Shown piece after piece: positions 9,301 through 17,497 of a DNA stretch of 64,000 bases. Made by a program: the position numbers and the translations under genes. Position 1 is the first letter of the stretch. Each line of letters opens with the position of its first letter. Location of the stretch: positions 7,586,501-7,650,500 of the forward strand of contig CM034388.1 of NCBI GenBank assembly GCA_019925095.2. Reading direction: 5' to 3'. Source of the DNA: Dendrolimus kikuchii (Eukaryota > Arthropoda > Insecta > Lepidoptera > Lasiocampidae). The notes under the pieces were generated by a model, which saw nothing but the letters and a program-made list of their open reading frames with translations, was not told the DNA's origin and did not search any database.

Positions 9301-10749
9301 GTCATAAACAGTCACAAGTAAAATAAATAAAAATCACCTGTAATGATCCAATACATCACTAGCTATGAATTCCACAGAAGCTCCTAGTTGTTTGGCAGCT
9401 CCTCTTTGATGGAGAGTGGACACTGCTTCACTAGCTAAAAATAAAACTGTCTTGTTTTAAAACCACCTACACAAATAAAGGTTCTATAGAGGTAAAAATA
9501 TCATGGTCAAACGCAAACCTATTTACAATAAAAAAAAAAATTATATTTTTTTAGGAATGAAAATTATAAAAAGTTTTCAATCTATACCATACTTCATATC
9601 TCAAAAACTCCTGAACATATTCACTGAAAGCATTATTCATGCTCTACCATCATGAATGTTTTTGTTTTTCCCACCGTATAGTTCAAGTCAAAGAGTTTTT
9701 AAGACTCTAACAGGAAATATCTCTATGCTTATTAAAATGTACTAATTTTAATATCCATTTTTCCTTATTCAAAAGTCTATACTCCTGAGGTGGTCCCATT
9801 GTCACCAAGTTAGGATCTGATGAGTGGATGCCAGGAAAATTGAGAGCAATCCTTCATAAAGAGTGCCGGCCACCTACACTGTTCTTAAAGCAATACTTTT
9901 ATAAGAATGCCAGTAATATAATTTCTACAAGCACTTAAAATATTATTTTTAAAACAACAACTAAAAAGTAGAATATATAATTTTTTAACAAAAACAAAAC
10001 GGACTTCAAACTAAAAAGTAAAAAATAAATATTTTCTACAAGACCTAGAAGTTGGTGCTAGGCAAAACAAAAAAAAAAAACAAGAATAAAATTGCAAAAT
10101 GGACCAACTTCAAAATATTGAAGAATACCTATGTCTGTTTTTTGCTTTTTAGTTTGAAATCAGTTTTGTTTTTATTAAACAAATCACGCTATATGTAAGT
10201 TGCATAGGACACAGTCATAATATTAATTCAGGTATGGTAGAGACATTACAAGTATGGCAGTAACTCCTTATAATTAATATTATGATTTTACTACAACATT
10301 ACGCAAGCATATAGACTACATATGTATAAGACTTTTTTTCCAATTTTTCATTATTCCCATCATTGCAACATTTTCTGTTCTACAGTAATAAAGTATCTCT
10401 AAATACGTCTAGATGAGAGTGATGTACTTATAGGAATATACTGAAATAACCGTCTGTAGACCACTCATGGGTTAAGAGGGAACGTAGACATTTTAATGGG
10501 ACTTATTGCAGGCAATGTTCAGTGGACTTTAGGTATAAAGTTTTCTTTAGAATTTCCTAATAAGATTTTACTTGAATTATCTGATATTATCAAAGCGTTA
10601 TAACTTGTTGACAACACGATAAAAATAAGATTTTATATAAGTTAAAAATAGCTTTTAAACTCACAGGAGCAGCCTTCAATCCATAATTGATATATTTCGG
10701 GATCAATAAGAGTATAATTACTAACGAAAACATCAACCTCCGTGTACAT
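241..10749 (-). CDS. FIBP: FIBP, acidic FGF intracellular-binding protein (partial, runs off left end)
   Basis: Coding exons on the minus strand are 10749-10665, 9434-9338, 8616-8515, 991-846 and 340-241; the gene continues to the left of the window. The product matches FIBP, a conserved intracellular protein known in vertebrates to bind acidic FGF; its biochemical role is poorly defined. Matching blocks in order are an N-terminus with [11 protein letters not shown], then DHYRTF followed by [23 protein letters not shown], and [14 protein letters not shown]. All introns are GT/AG and phases agree except between the third and fourth listed exons. There the third exon ends in phase 2 and the next begins in phase 0, so a piece of 3n+1 bases (about 25 residues of the family) is missing or unrecognised. 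That intron holds a BEL/Pao element and a Penelope remnant. The ATG at 10749 is chosen because it gives the family N-terminus. Family identity is confident; functionality of this copy is uncertain. Confidence 0.85.
341..845. other. FIBP intron, no other feature seen
   Basis: AT-rich intron between two FIBP exons. I see no repeat or coding signal in it. Confidence 0.5.
846..991 (-). CDS. FIBP: FIBP coding exon (CRRQFDN block)
   Basis: A 146-nt exon with acceptor GTTTCAG and donor CTAA|GTAAGA. It encodes [18 protein letters not shown] and then a block ending in FLLSEPLA, which matches the human FIBP segment with SCRRQFDN and FLLSDRLA. It starts in phase 0, which does not fit the phase-2 end of the exon at 8515-8616. 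Confidence 0.82.
992..1883. other. FIBP intron, right of the 846-991 exon
   Basis: AT-rich. I searched it for the missing FIBP exon (expected to encode a tyrosine pair and an acidic KDLD-type block) in all frames by eye and found none. A CTCGCGAGAAC word occurs twice, near 1697 and 1739. Confidence 0.4.
1884..2067 (-). repeat. BEL/Pao 3' LTR
   Basis: A 184-bp direct repeat of 7105-7288. The element reads on the minus strand, so this left copy is the 3' LTR. Visible differences from the other LTR are two C/T changes and one C/G change near 2013-2040. Confidence 0.88.
2068..2285 (-). other. BEL/Pao 3' untranslated region
   Basis: Noncoding AT-rich stretch between the integrase stop and the 3' LTR. 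It contains a short inverted pair around 2084-2150 (CCAACATGCTAGG and CCTAGCAACA). No polypurine tract is obvious. Confidence 0.5.
2286..4769 (-). CDS. BEL/Pao RT C-terminus, RNase H and integrase (827 aa)
   Basis: An open frame carrying the RT thumb ([10 protein letters not shown] near residue 70) and an RNase H-like domain (DASGTVGYG near 145, [10 protein letters not shown] near 220, [10 protein letters not shown] near 262). It continues with an integrase zinc-binding region with an H-H-C-C pattern (about 455-500) and an integrase core with DFTGPTP, a CDNGTNFRG aspartate box and a later glutamate. A C-terminal DUF5641-like domain covers about 715-815. Family role: second-strand synthesis, primer removal and integration. 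The first Met is not a genuine start, because this is the downstream half of a deleted polyprotein. Confidence 0.88.
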   Translation of the reverse strand: MSEILAGISLDKQVDGHIDLLNNDVHSTKTLGLFLDVSKDCFIIKCPDNFNYDNIFTKRSILSCIAKFYDPMGFVSPVTVKAKIILQKLWLEKLDWDDRPSEPLIAEWLRFAQSLKNMKAIYLNRNLLLSTHIKKVQLIGFADASGTVGYGCCIYLRTVDVTGNAKLFLLCSKSRINPCAKPLTIPRLELNASLILAKLMMKVFNTLKLKIEIHDIYLFTDSKIVLAWLKTDILKLQAYVSNRVRVINQLNSKWHWLYVQSDDNPADLVSKGLDPHQIADCSMWWYGANFLQSGDYNFNVNFELPSEVPDLKTSPEFQGDIVLLSTSSNSVFRYLDRFSDLNKMIRVLAYVRRFCHNCKNRYNKAKSVYLASHELQNALLLIIKNEQNYWFRDEINAVNNNGNVKGSLQQLHPFIDSQGVMRVGGRLHNSDLSYNQKHPIILPKDSRITDLIIQHEHIRLLHAGPKLLLSNLNQRYWIVNGIRHIKKIIHKCIVCFRHKAIAAEQLMGSLPQQRVTAARPFQIVGLDFTGPTPIKNSRVRRAIITKGYVCIFVCFATKAVHFELASDLTTECFLACLNRFISRRGLPTEIHCDNGTNFRGARNHLVDLYKLLSSTDHQTKVYNVSAEQQIKFHFIPSYSPVFAGLAEAAVKSMKFHLKRILNGATLTYEQLNSTLIHIEAILNSRPLMPVVSSDINDFSFLTPGHFLIGQPLTAYPEHDLTLVPMNRLKYWSMIDKIKQSFWKVWHKSYLNSLQCRPKWRKDKPNVIVGMLVLLKEPNTPSMYWPMARITKVYPGKDGKVRALQVKTPNGKLYERSITNICILPIYE
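4770..4993 (-). pseudogene. Remnant of reverse transcriptase palm with YVDD
   Basis: On the minus strand this short stretch continues the polyprotein after the stop at 4994. It carries a YVDD catalytic box near 4880, then meets another stop. The fingers and most of the palm expected between the connector and YVDD (roughly 150 residues in the family) are absent. That is a deletion rather than simple decay, because both flanks are well preserved. Confidence 0.75.
4994..7027 (-). CDS. BEL/Pao gag-protease polyprotein (677 aa), pol-truncated
   Basis: The N-terminal third is coiled and charged (about residues 1-110). A DUF1759-type capsid region follows (about 120-290), then a cysteine/histidine-rich zinc-knuckle block (about 325-385). 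Next comes a retropepsin-like protease with the active-site motif ILDSASQ near residue 430, and then the start of the RT connector up to the stop at 4994. Family role: virus-like particle formation and polyprotein processing. Intact BEL/Pao elements encode gag and pol in one frame; here the frame stops at the edge of an internal deletion. The start could also be the second Met (MENLSK) 15 residues in. Confidence 0.85.
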   Translation of the reverse strand: MSEIFFSLDPIKHCTMENLSKLKKERGYCKAAITRAQNAANQYDKMLTSELLARKDNLLQKYKDYEQLCKEVFIYGDDDDEAIEETECKYYEVLGALDCEIEKRKVKELIQPPSNPPSASAKLPSIEIKPFDGKSHHDYIIFINLFNSLIDNDKSLDHIQKLHYLRSFLKDEPYNIVKNLPFVAGSYAEALTLLKNRYYNQYKIISDLVYQLLDLDVVCKASPQSFRNFICTVRQNLASLRNINVCIDGWDPILLCILLRKIDSYTARAYQLERSLEDEHNVSDFLEFLERRALAMESAEPTTREARSSRTNVSAVTIKQPCFFCECCDHKIFSCNKFKLLPLAERVKFVKDKKLCTICLNSHLGKCRFHFRCALCKKKHNSLVHYDDNNTPITLISRDNACQTIIPTAQVKMYGRNNLEVRVKAILDSASQVNLITKKAVEVLGLTPVRINSNIIGVNNHNNKVNYAIPIEVHSLTSEFKVNIICNVVDKITCPLPQNNIDLMSIPSGITLADPEYNIMSEINLLLGVDVTFQALKWPIGENMQQTETEFAVDKYITQHNNQTDSFHILYSQFGYIVGGDFPLTPRPSKLVSLICLNEDTDSILKRFWECESVPQIQNEILSEQEIAENIFQCSVKLEYDKFQVDLPLKIPLEHINSTLGNSFDLALHRFYNLEKK
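7105..7288 (-). repeat. BEL/Pao 5' LTR
   Basis: Right copy of the 184-bp LTR. Just inside it (plus 7060-7104) the minus strand carries two TTTTGGT-type words, plausible as the primer-binding region; the tRNA is not identified. The ends are not a clear TG...CA pair, so the exact limits may be a few bases off. Confidence 0.85.
7289..7547. other. FIBP intron between the two retroelements
   Basis: AT-rich. No FIBP exon or repeat recognised. Confidence 0.4.
7548..8305 (-). mobile_element. Penelope-like element (PLE) 3' remnant
   Basis: On the minus strand, 8300-8090 reads a degenerate GIY-YIG endonuclease: [13 protein letters not shown], then KEHIADMKH after one stop, then [11 protein letters not shown]. 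The open frame 8090-7902 continues with [17 protein letters not shown], the conserved end of PLE proteins. Downstream, plus 7590-7640 carries the PLE-type terminal sequence with GACGTTTCGGCCACT and its inverted partner AGTGGCC. PLEs insert with a reverse transcriptase and a GIY-YIG nuclease; the RT part is absent here, so the copy is 5'-truncated. Confidence 0.78.
7902..8090 (-). pseudogene. PLE GIY-YIG endonuclease C-terminal fragment
   Basis: An open 62-codon frame with [17 protein letters not shown], a characteristic C-terminal signature of Penelope proteins in insects. It is separated by frame damage from the GIY-YIG core at about 8100-8300. Not functional as it stands. Confidence 0.72.
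8515..8616 (-). CDS. FIBP: FIBP coding exon 3
   Basis: A 102-nt exon that reads TFALLERLL, then [10 protein letters not shown], and ends near MLIEK. The acceptor is TTTGCAG and the donor AAAA|GTAAGT is strong. It ends in phase 2. No recognisable next exon of the right phase follows for 7.5 kb. Confidence 0.8.
8617..9337. other. FIBP intron 2, nothing recognised
   Basis: AT-rich intron with no repeat match inside this window. Confidence 0.5.
9338..9434 (-). CDS. FIBP: FIBP coding exon 2
   Basis: A 97-nt exon whose acceptor TTTTTAG and donor AG|GTGATT fit. The split codons at both ends join in frame to exons 1 and 3. It encodes the stretch ending in DHYR, a conserved FIBP block. Confidence 0.82.
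9435..10664. other. FIBP intron 1, nothing clear
   Basis: AT-rich intron with poly(A) runs. A short inverted similarity is visible around 9990-10170 (AAACTAAAAAGTAAAAAA against TTTTTTGCTTTTTAGTTT), possibly a decayed fold-back element. Confidence 0.4.
10665..10749 (-). CDS. FIBP: FIBP coding exon 1 (start codon)
   Basis: Begins at the ATG (10749-10747) and encodes 28 codons plus one base, including the family block [11 protein letters not shown]. The donor is GTGAG at 10664. This exon is collinear with the human FIBP N-terminus. No upstream noncoding exon is evident. Confidence 0.82.
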
Positions 10750-10998
10750 AATCAAGTAGATTTTTTAAAATAGATTTAAATAATACAACTCCGAAAGTGC
10801 ACAACACAAACTACTAAGGATACTACGTATGTGCACAACATAGATATACACTACATATATAAAATAGATGAGCCTACAAACTACTATGGATACTACGTAT
10901 GATGAGCCTCTTCTTCATAAAATGCCAAAATATCATTTACCTGGTCCGACAGATGGCGCTATAATCGGTATTATATTTCTGTATACCACTAGATGGTG
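10750..10998 (-). promoter_or_regulatory. FIBP upstream region with local duplication
   Basis: Sequence immediately upstream of the FIBP start codon, so the promoter or 5' UTR should lie here or just beyond; no TATA box is visible. A 20-bp-plus unit (ACAAACTACTAAGGATACTA) near 10806 is repeated near 10874, with GATGAGCCT also repeated. A further inverted copy lies near 12400. Confidence 0.35.
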
Positions 10999-11006
10999 TT
11001 TATAAC

Positions 11007-11574
11007 CAGTGTTGCCAACCCCAATAAACTAAAAAACAACAGATCACCAAAAACAGGAGGAAACAGTAGCTAAAATAAAAAAGGCAGATTTCATACTTTC
11101 CTCATACAATTAAAACAATCACCTACTTCTATTAGTTACCAGGACTCACATACATTGTTATATTATAATATTGATCAAAACACAATAAAAAAACATAGTA
11201 AAATTATTTTCCACTGTCATCTTTAATTGCCTCATTTTCAGTATTTTCAAACTCATTCTCCTTTTTAAAAATCCTACATATGTTTGTTAAATTTCTTTAT
11301 GTGCTTTTCTGTGAGTTCAAATGTGTAGCAATTGGTTATTTCGGATTTAGTGTCTAATGCTCCTTTAATAGTTGTAGACGATATTCTGTTGCGTAATTTG
11401 GTTTTTATAATATTTATAGCTGAAAATAATCTTTCTTTTTAAAAAATATTTGCAAAGTGTAATGATGTTGAACGCTAATTTAAATACAGTAAAAAATTTG
11501 GAATGAAACAAAAAACAGAGGCATCAATGTGAAAACAGCAAACTACTGTTAAAACAGTGGGGTTGGTAACACTG
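11007..11574 (-). mobile_element. hAT-family deletion derivative with 8-bp target duplication
   Basis: Terminal inverted repeats CAGTGTTGCCAACCCC and GGGGTTGGTAACACTG bound a 568-bp element. The flanks are tttataac (10999-11006) and cttataac (11575-11582), a 7/8 match to an 8-bp duplication as hAT transposons make. Inside, the minus strand at about 11439-11274 encodes the end of a hAT transposase dimerisation domain (ERLFSAINIIKTKLRNRIS) followed by a stop. The remainder of the transposase is gone. Confidence 0.85.
11274..11439 (-). pseudogene. hAT transposase C-terminal dimerisation fragment
   Basis: About 54 open codons ending at TAG (11276-11274). ERLFSAIN followed by TKLRNRIS is the recognisable hAT C-terminal dimerisation motif. 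The catalytic region is missing and no start codon is present, so this is debris within the element at 11007-11574. Confidence 0.8.
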
Positions 11575-11582
11575 CTTATAAC

Positions 11583-13068
11583 TTGTTTTAAATTGTAATA
11601 AAGGGAAACACTTAATAAAATTACAAAGTGCTTATATTATAGATAAACATTTTATAATTTAAGCCAAAAGTATAAAGTGGTTCACATATCTTCTTGTAAA
11701 AGTGTGCGAGGTTCACCAAATACGACCATAACTTGTGGTTTACGTTTAGCTCACAAGATCTCGCCAGTGCATCATTATTCAACGACATTGTACAGCGCCA
11801 TCTTAAAAACACTAAATGAAAACTACATATAATTTTTGCCTCCCTCTCTCCCTTGATAGCGCTAGTTTCCGTACATTTTTTTAAATCTCGTTTATATAGA
11901 GGAGAGTCACTGGAATGTCATAGATAATACTTATCTATATATTTAATTAGAATATAATACAAAATACCTACACGGGTTCAATACAAATAACAATAATACA
12001 TACAGTCCAGCTGACAGACATTTTGACAATGACAGTCACTTAGTTGATACTATACTCTAGACAGCTAAAATAAAGCCAGAGAAGCACCCATGCTTATTTG
12101 AAAAAAAAATTCGAATGTTAAGAAATGCGTTGCGCTATAATTAAATTATTTTTACTTAGACGTCATTATTGTCATTCATAAAGGATTTTGATAAATAGTT
12201 TTCTTTCTGTGCCTTATTAATATGATAATAATTTCTTTGCATGTTCATATCGTTTGTTAATCAGATATATATGTACGTAGTATTTTTTATTAGTCTGTGT
12301 AAGTAGTAGAATAAAGTATATCGTGGCAAGAGTACAATTCAATCTATCGAGATGACATAATAATTTTCTTTTCAGTTCACCATATGAAGTGCCCACATAC
12401 GTAGTATCCATAGTAGTTTGTGGTGCCCACACAGGAACAGCTAACTGAGATTGGTTAATAAACAACACTGCTGAGGCAATCTTCTAAAAGTATCAAACGA
12501 ACTAGGTACTATTTTAAAATAGTGTGTCTTAAATTAATAATGCGAACAAAATGTACGTGTATGTTCAAAAAAGACAATACTGTATCACATTGCTGAAAAA
12601 TCGAATTAAATATTGATACTCTCAATACTAATAAATCATATTCAAAATTTCAGATCGTTTTGAACGTCCCTAAAACGTTGGCATCCCTGAATTTTTTGTA
12701 ATCGATTTTTTTCGCAGTTTAATCTTCCTTTTAAGATAATTTAATCCATTTCTTGCAGTATTTGTAAGGTGAATTCATAATTATTGATATATACTGGATT
12801 TTGAGAACAGATGTAAGTACGAAATCGCACTGTAAAACATTATAAAAGCTTTTTAACCGGTGCTAATATGTATTCCATAAAACAATGCTGTTGTTTTTTA
12901 GTGTTCTAAAAATAACGAGACTAAAGTTAGCACTCAGCATTTTTCTATTATGATAAAATAACATGCCGTGTGTGAGTCTCCTTCATACGTACCTTTACAT
13001 ATTCTTTTATATTTTTCCCATTTAATGTTTTGTTTCACTTGTATAATTAAACGATATAATATGGGAAC
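11583..13068. other. Intergenic, no gene seen
   Basis: AT-rich spacer between FIBP and the zinc-finger gene. The only structure noted is an inverted copy near 12400-12424 of the duplicated unit upstream of FIBP. Confidence 0.45.
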
Positions 13069-13325
13069 ATTGATAGCCTCTGTGGTTGAGCGGGCTAAGC
13101 CTTTGACGGCTCATCTAACTCTCGACGGCTCTGTAACACAGAGGTTTGATTCCTGGTATAGTAAATTTCGGATTATCTCGAATTATCTCCTTTATTAACT
13201 ATGGTCTGTCTGTGTGACTGGGATCAGCCCGAGAGTTAGTTTGTTGTATATTATCTACAACACAAGCGTAACTTGCTTAATTTGGGGATATACAATATGT
13301 TTGTTTGTCTGCTGATTGTAGATTA
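13069..13325 (+). repeat. tRNA-derived SINE
   Basis: The head resembles a tRNA with an A-box-like GTGGTTGAGCGGG and a B-box-like GGTTTGATTCC near 13144. The body shares ACTATGGTCTG, ACTGGGATCAG and GGATATACAATATG with copies at 51071-51287 and 61258-61490. The 5' head and 3' tail are about 250 bp apart, typical of a SINE. Confidence 0.7.
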
Positions 13326-13531
13326 AAGGTGTATTAATAATGATTAACAACAATACTCTTTATTGTATGCCAACATAAAAATAGTAATATTGTTTCTTAA
13401 GACTGTAACATAAATGTAAATGGCTTTATTGTTTTTAATTTAATTTAAAAGCCACTTTTATCTTAGTGTGAAGGCAAACAGGCAGATGTTGCCACTGGTG
13501 GCTGGTGCTTAAAATTAATAACCATTCTGAG

Positions 13532-13679
13532 GCAGTATAGATATAACACATTTTTATTTATTATTTTATATGTAAAGTGAATTTTGGGTGGTTATAAAAA
13601 AATAACCCCTTTTTTTATAACCACACAAAATTCACTTTACATATCAAATAATAAATAAAACCTTGTCTTTCTATACTGC
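13532..13679. mobile_element. Fold-back MITE (about 70-bp arms)
   Basis: The left arm from GCAGTATAG and the right arm ending CTATACTGC are about 90% inverted copies of each other, meeting at a short loop near 13603. A TA-rich palindromic element of this kind is a non-autonomous DNA transposon or fold-back repeat. Confidence 0.65.
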
Positions 13680-13710
13680 ATCCAAACGGTTTGAAGGCTG
13701 AGGAAGGAGC

Positions 13711-13769
13711 TCTACTTTGCTTCGCTCCTGCCTTATACAAGGCTAAGGTGGGAGCGAAGCAAAGCAGAC
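13711..13769. repeat. GC-rich imperfect hairpin
   Basis: CTACTTTGCTTCGCTCC is followed after a short loop by GGGAGCGAAGCAAAGCAG. It starts 31 bp right of the fold-back MITE at 13532-13679. It may be part of the same compound repeat or an independent hairpin. Confidence 0.5.
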
Positions 13770-14841
13770 CTAAATTAATAAAGTTCAGATATGTTCATAA
13801 TAATTAAAAGGTGTCCCATAAATATACCCCATACAATCATTAATTTGCTTTACTACTGGGTAAAATATAAAATTTCTGCCAATGGTAAGGCAGGTGAATG
13901 AATAGTAGGATATAAGAACAAGCCATAGATGGTTAAAAGTGGCCATTCCTGCTCATGGACATCTACAATAATAAGGGTCACAATGTTACCTACTTCATTA
14001 CAACATTAAATAGACCTATTTTGAAGATTCTGTATTTCTAGGAAAAAATGTAGTTTGGGATTATTTTTGTCTATTGTATCTCTTTGTACAATTTGTGCAT
14101 TTAGCCAAAATCAAATATTCATGAATATTTGAGCCCGTAGAATCCCTTCTTCGACCAAATGACATAGTTGAATTGTAGGTTTTTTACTTACACCAATCAA
14201 GGGAGTTTTTGGGGTAGCTTAATGACATTAATTAATTTATTTCACACAACTCCTACATGTATGAAGATAGATTGGTAATGTAGAAGTACTTATGTTATGC
14301 TATGTTAATACAATACTTTTATATATAGCAGAGGTTCAATCAAATGCCAATTGAAAAATCATTGACTGAAACCTGAAACTTAATTAACTACATTTACAAA
14401 CTACCAGAGATATAACAAACAACTCTAAGTTGTAAGCAATCAATAAGTTGCCATTAAACATGCACTGCATTGCCATAAGATTTCTTCTGTGAATTTTACT
14501 TGGTAAAGCTTCACCACATGGTAGAAATTTAACTGTGCTCTACTCTCTGCGCCAGGGCCATTTATCAGTACAATATTGAATAGAAACACTTCCTTTGTAA
14601 ACCTGTAAACATCAGCAATAAGAAATAAGAAAGATTACTACAAAATTGTTAAGAATTTTTATAACTAACGAAATGCAAGTTCTATGAGTGTGTACCTTCC
14701 TTTTTCAGTACAACAATATAATAAAATAGTTTGTATTAAAATTAAATTAATATAATTTCACTTTATGCCAGAAGTTTTTTGCTCCAATGAATCTTTCCCT
14801 AAATGTGGTCGGTCTGTTTTAGTTACCTTATGCTTTTACAG
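13770..14841. other. Upstream of the zinc-finger gene
   Basis: Contains a copy of a MITE family near 13865-13955, sharing AATGGTAAGGCAGGTGAATG with the element at 47857-47991. The zinc-finger promoter or a noncoding first exon probably lies in this stretch, because an acceptor-like TTTTACAG ends at 14841. No TATA box is evident. Confidence 0.4.
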
Positions 14842-14848
14842 AAATAAA

Positions 14849-15048
14849 ATGTCAGGACCCAAGACCTCAAAGGACCTGAATATGGAAATAGATGAAGTTG
14901 AAGACCATGAAGAAGAAGGAGAAGAAGAAGCTATGATGAATATGTTTGCAAGTGTATGGGTGAAGACAGAAGTTGTTGATGCAGATGGAAATATTGAGGA
15001 AGACAATTTAAATGACCTTGATTATGAACCTCCTGGGATAATGGATAG
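14849..15048 (+). CDS. Zinc-finger gene coding exon 1
   Basis: 200 nt, starting MSGPKTSKDL and then highly acidic with a short E run. It ends in phase 2 before GTGAGT. It encodes no fingers. Confidence 0.8.
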
Positions 15049-17464
15049 GTGAGTAAGAAGAATAATAGAATAAATCTATATCTCAAAGTTGGGCAATCTA
15101 TGCTTGCATATGTGTAATATACAAACAACTCCGGGGTTGATCCCAAATATTGTAAAGAATTAATGGGCTGGTAGTCAAAAGCTTAGACCAAAGCTAAAGA
15201 CGAAAAATATTCACTTCGTAACATTGCCACACACAGCATAAAATTAATAAAATATAAAACACTTAAAAGATATTTAAGATTGGAGAATTAGCATTTAGTT
15301 ATTTTCGAAGAAATTTCTTAAATAATAAAATGTTGGTAGTAAGCTTAGCGGTTTTTTTTATATAAAAAGGCGAGAGAAAACTTGTGGCGCCCTCTATATG
15401 TATTGGATTTATGAGTATTGTCAATTAGATTTTTACTGAACAATTGTCTTAGTATTTTCTTCCATGCTGTTATTATAGCCAAATCTTAAAGTTGTTTGTT
15501 TTATTTCCAGCCTCCGTTCCAGTAAGCGAGGCACACGTAAAAGAAAAGGTTACAAACCCAGAAAAACTATGAAGTGCGACAAATGTGATTATACAACTGT
15601 ATATAGAAATTGTCTGGAGCTTCATGTACGTTCCCACACAACACCAAAACCATATGCATGTCTTCTGTGCAGTTACACATCAAAATACCCTACATCCTTG
15701 AACAGACATGTCTTAGTGCATCACCAGTATGAAAAAGAAGGCAAAGAAGCTGATTTCAAATGTCCAATCTGTGAATATAAGACTCACTATAAGTGGAACT
15801 TGTATGCACATACACGTAAGCATAAGATAGATAAACAGTTCCATTGCGAGCACTGTCCATATGCAACATCATATAAGCATAACTATTTGAAACATGCTAA
15901 GGTCCACAATAAGAAAGAAATTAAGTTCAAATGTGATAAGTGTCCTTTTATCACAAAATTTGAGGGGCATATTACTAGACATTTAGCAAAAATACACAAT
16001 GAAGTCCTTGATAAAGCTAAAAAGTGTGATTATTGTGATTTTTCAACATTAACTGGTTGGAGGTTAAATATACATAAACAAAGAAGTAGACAAGAAGTTC
16101 TTTTAAAGTGTGCTTACTGTGATTTTGAAACAAATTACCGTTGTGAAATTAAAAAACATAAAATAACTCATTATAATCAGTTGTATAATTACAAAGAAGT
16201 TAATTCGTATGATCTAGTTGATGGTAAAGTACAAGCCACTAAGGTTATTGAGTCTTTAAGCAATAATACAGAGAAAAATCCAAAAAATGATAAACAAACT
16301 TATGAATCAGTAAGTGAAGGTGAATCTAATACTATAAATAATATAAAACAGTACAAATTGAATACAGTTGATGGTGTAAATGCAGATCGCAAGCTTAGCA
16401 TAGATATTTTAAATACAGATCCCAAATTGAATACAGATGCTAATGATTTGAATTTAGGTATTAATGATTTGAATATTGGTCACAAAATGAATACAGATAT
16501 TGAAAATTTAAAAAGCAAAATGAGTACAGATTATAATATTTTGAACAATACAAAAGATTTTCCAACTAATATAGATTATAATATACAAATCCTAAATACA
16601 GAATTTACAAGTCATCAATATAGAAATGATCCAGTAACATTTTCAGATTTGAATTATTCAGAAATTAATTATAATATGATGTACACAGATACTAACTGCG
16701 CAACAAATTTCAAGAACTGTCCAACAGAAAAAGAACCTGAAAGAACAAAACAAAACGAACCTGAAACTTTGAATGAGAAAAATAAGAATTATCATATAGA
16801 CTCTAAGCATGAAGTAGATTGGAACAGCATCCAAGTATTAGAGTCAGACAACAAAGACAGAGCTTTCCAATGTGTACAATGCAAATATACATCAAAATTC
16901 AAAGCTTCAGTACAAAGACATTTTCAAAGACATCACACAGGGAACCAACATAGACCCTACAAATGTGTCAGATGTGAATTTTCAACTAAAACAAAAGACC
17001 AAATCGCTTTACATAATAAAAGGAGTCAATGCGAAACACCTATACAGTGCAATTCATGTGAATATACAACTAATTACAAATGTCAGTTTGTTGAACATCA
17101 AAGAACACATTATGCACATAAATGTAATATATGTAATTACTCATGTAAACATAAGTTTGAAATTCAAAGACATTTTGTTTCTATGCATTTGGATGGTGGC
17201 ATTAAATGTAGGTTTTGTGACTTTAAAGCTACTAGAAAAGAATCTATTTTATGCCACGAAACAATACATACAGGGAACAAGCCGTTTAAATGTAATCTAT
17301 GTACTTATTCATCCGTGAGAAAGTGCTTATTAGATATACATTTTAGGAAATATCATAGTGATGTTAAGAAAGAAGTGGTTGTAGTTCCGGAAAGTAAAAT
17401 TGATACTTTAAAAGTACTCATTGATATTGAAGATCAGTCAGAAAGTGTAAATAATGGGAATTAA
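14849..17464 (+). CDS. C2H2 zinc-finger protein, two coding exons (717 aa)
   Basis: Exons 14849-15048 and 15511-17464 join in frame across a GT/AG intron (AG|GTGAGT, TTTCCAG). The ATG at 14849 has an A at -3. An upstream in-frame ATG at 14765 exists, but a good acceptor ends at 14841, so 14765 is probably intronic. Residues 1-66 are acidic (runs of E and D). A basic patch KRGTRKRKGYKPRK precedes seven C2H2 fingers (about 88-287), mostly of the C-x2-C-x-Y/F-x-T/S type. A low-complexity linker rich in N, T, D and L (about 292-517) leads to six more fingers (about 518-682). Two fingers lack the last histidine spacing. Likely a nuclear DNA-binding regulator; no ortholog is assigned. Confidence 0.88.
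15049..15510 (+). other. Intron of the zinc-finger gene
   Basis: 462-bp GT/AG intron. Nothing else seen. Confidence 0.75.
15511..17464 (+). CDS. Zinc-finger gene coding exon 2 (all fingers)
   Basis: 1,954 nt after TTATTTCCAG. The first codon is completed by exon 1 to give Ser, followed by LRSSKRGTRKRKGY and thirteen C2H2 units in two clusters. The stop TAA is at 17462-17464. Confidence 0.88.
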
Positions 17465-17491
17465 TAAAATGTGAATTTTTGTGATTATGTA

Positions 17492-17497
17492 AATAAA
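17492..17497 (+). terminator. Polyadenylation signal of the zinc-finger gene
   Basis: AATAAA 28 bases after the stop codon, followed by a GT/T-rich stretch. An earlier AATAAA overlaps the stop (17463-17468). The 3' UTR is therefore very short. Confidence 0.65.

Noticed and set aside
13130..13160. tRNA gene suspected from the B-box-like word
   Set aside because: No cloverleaf can be closed; the word is part of a SINE repeated at several places.
14765..14848. Upstream in-frame ATG of the zinc-finger gene
   Set aside because: Poor start context, and a good splice acceptor ends at 14841, so the segment is probably intron; the ATG at 14849 is preferred.
16872..17318. Plus-strand frame of 148 codons inside the zinc-finger exon
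   Set aside because: Out-of-frame shadow of the repeated C2H2 fingers.
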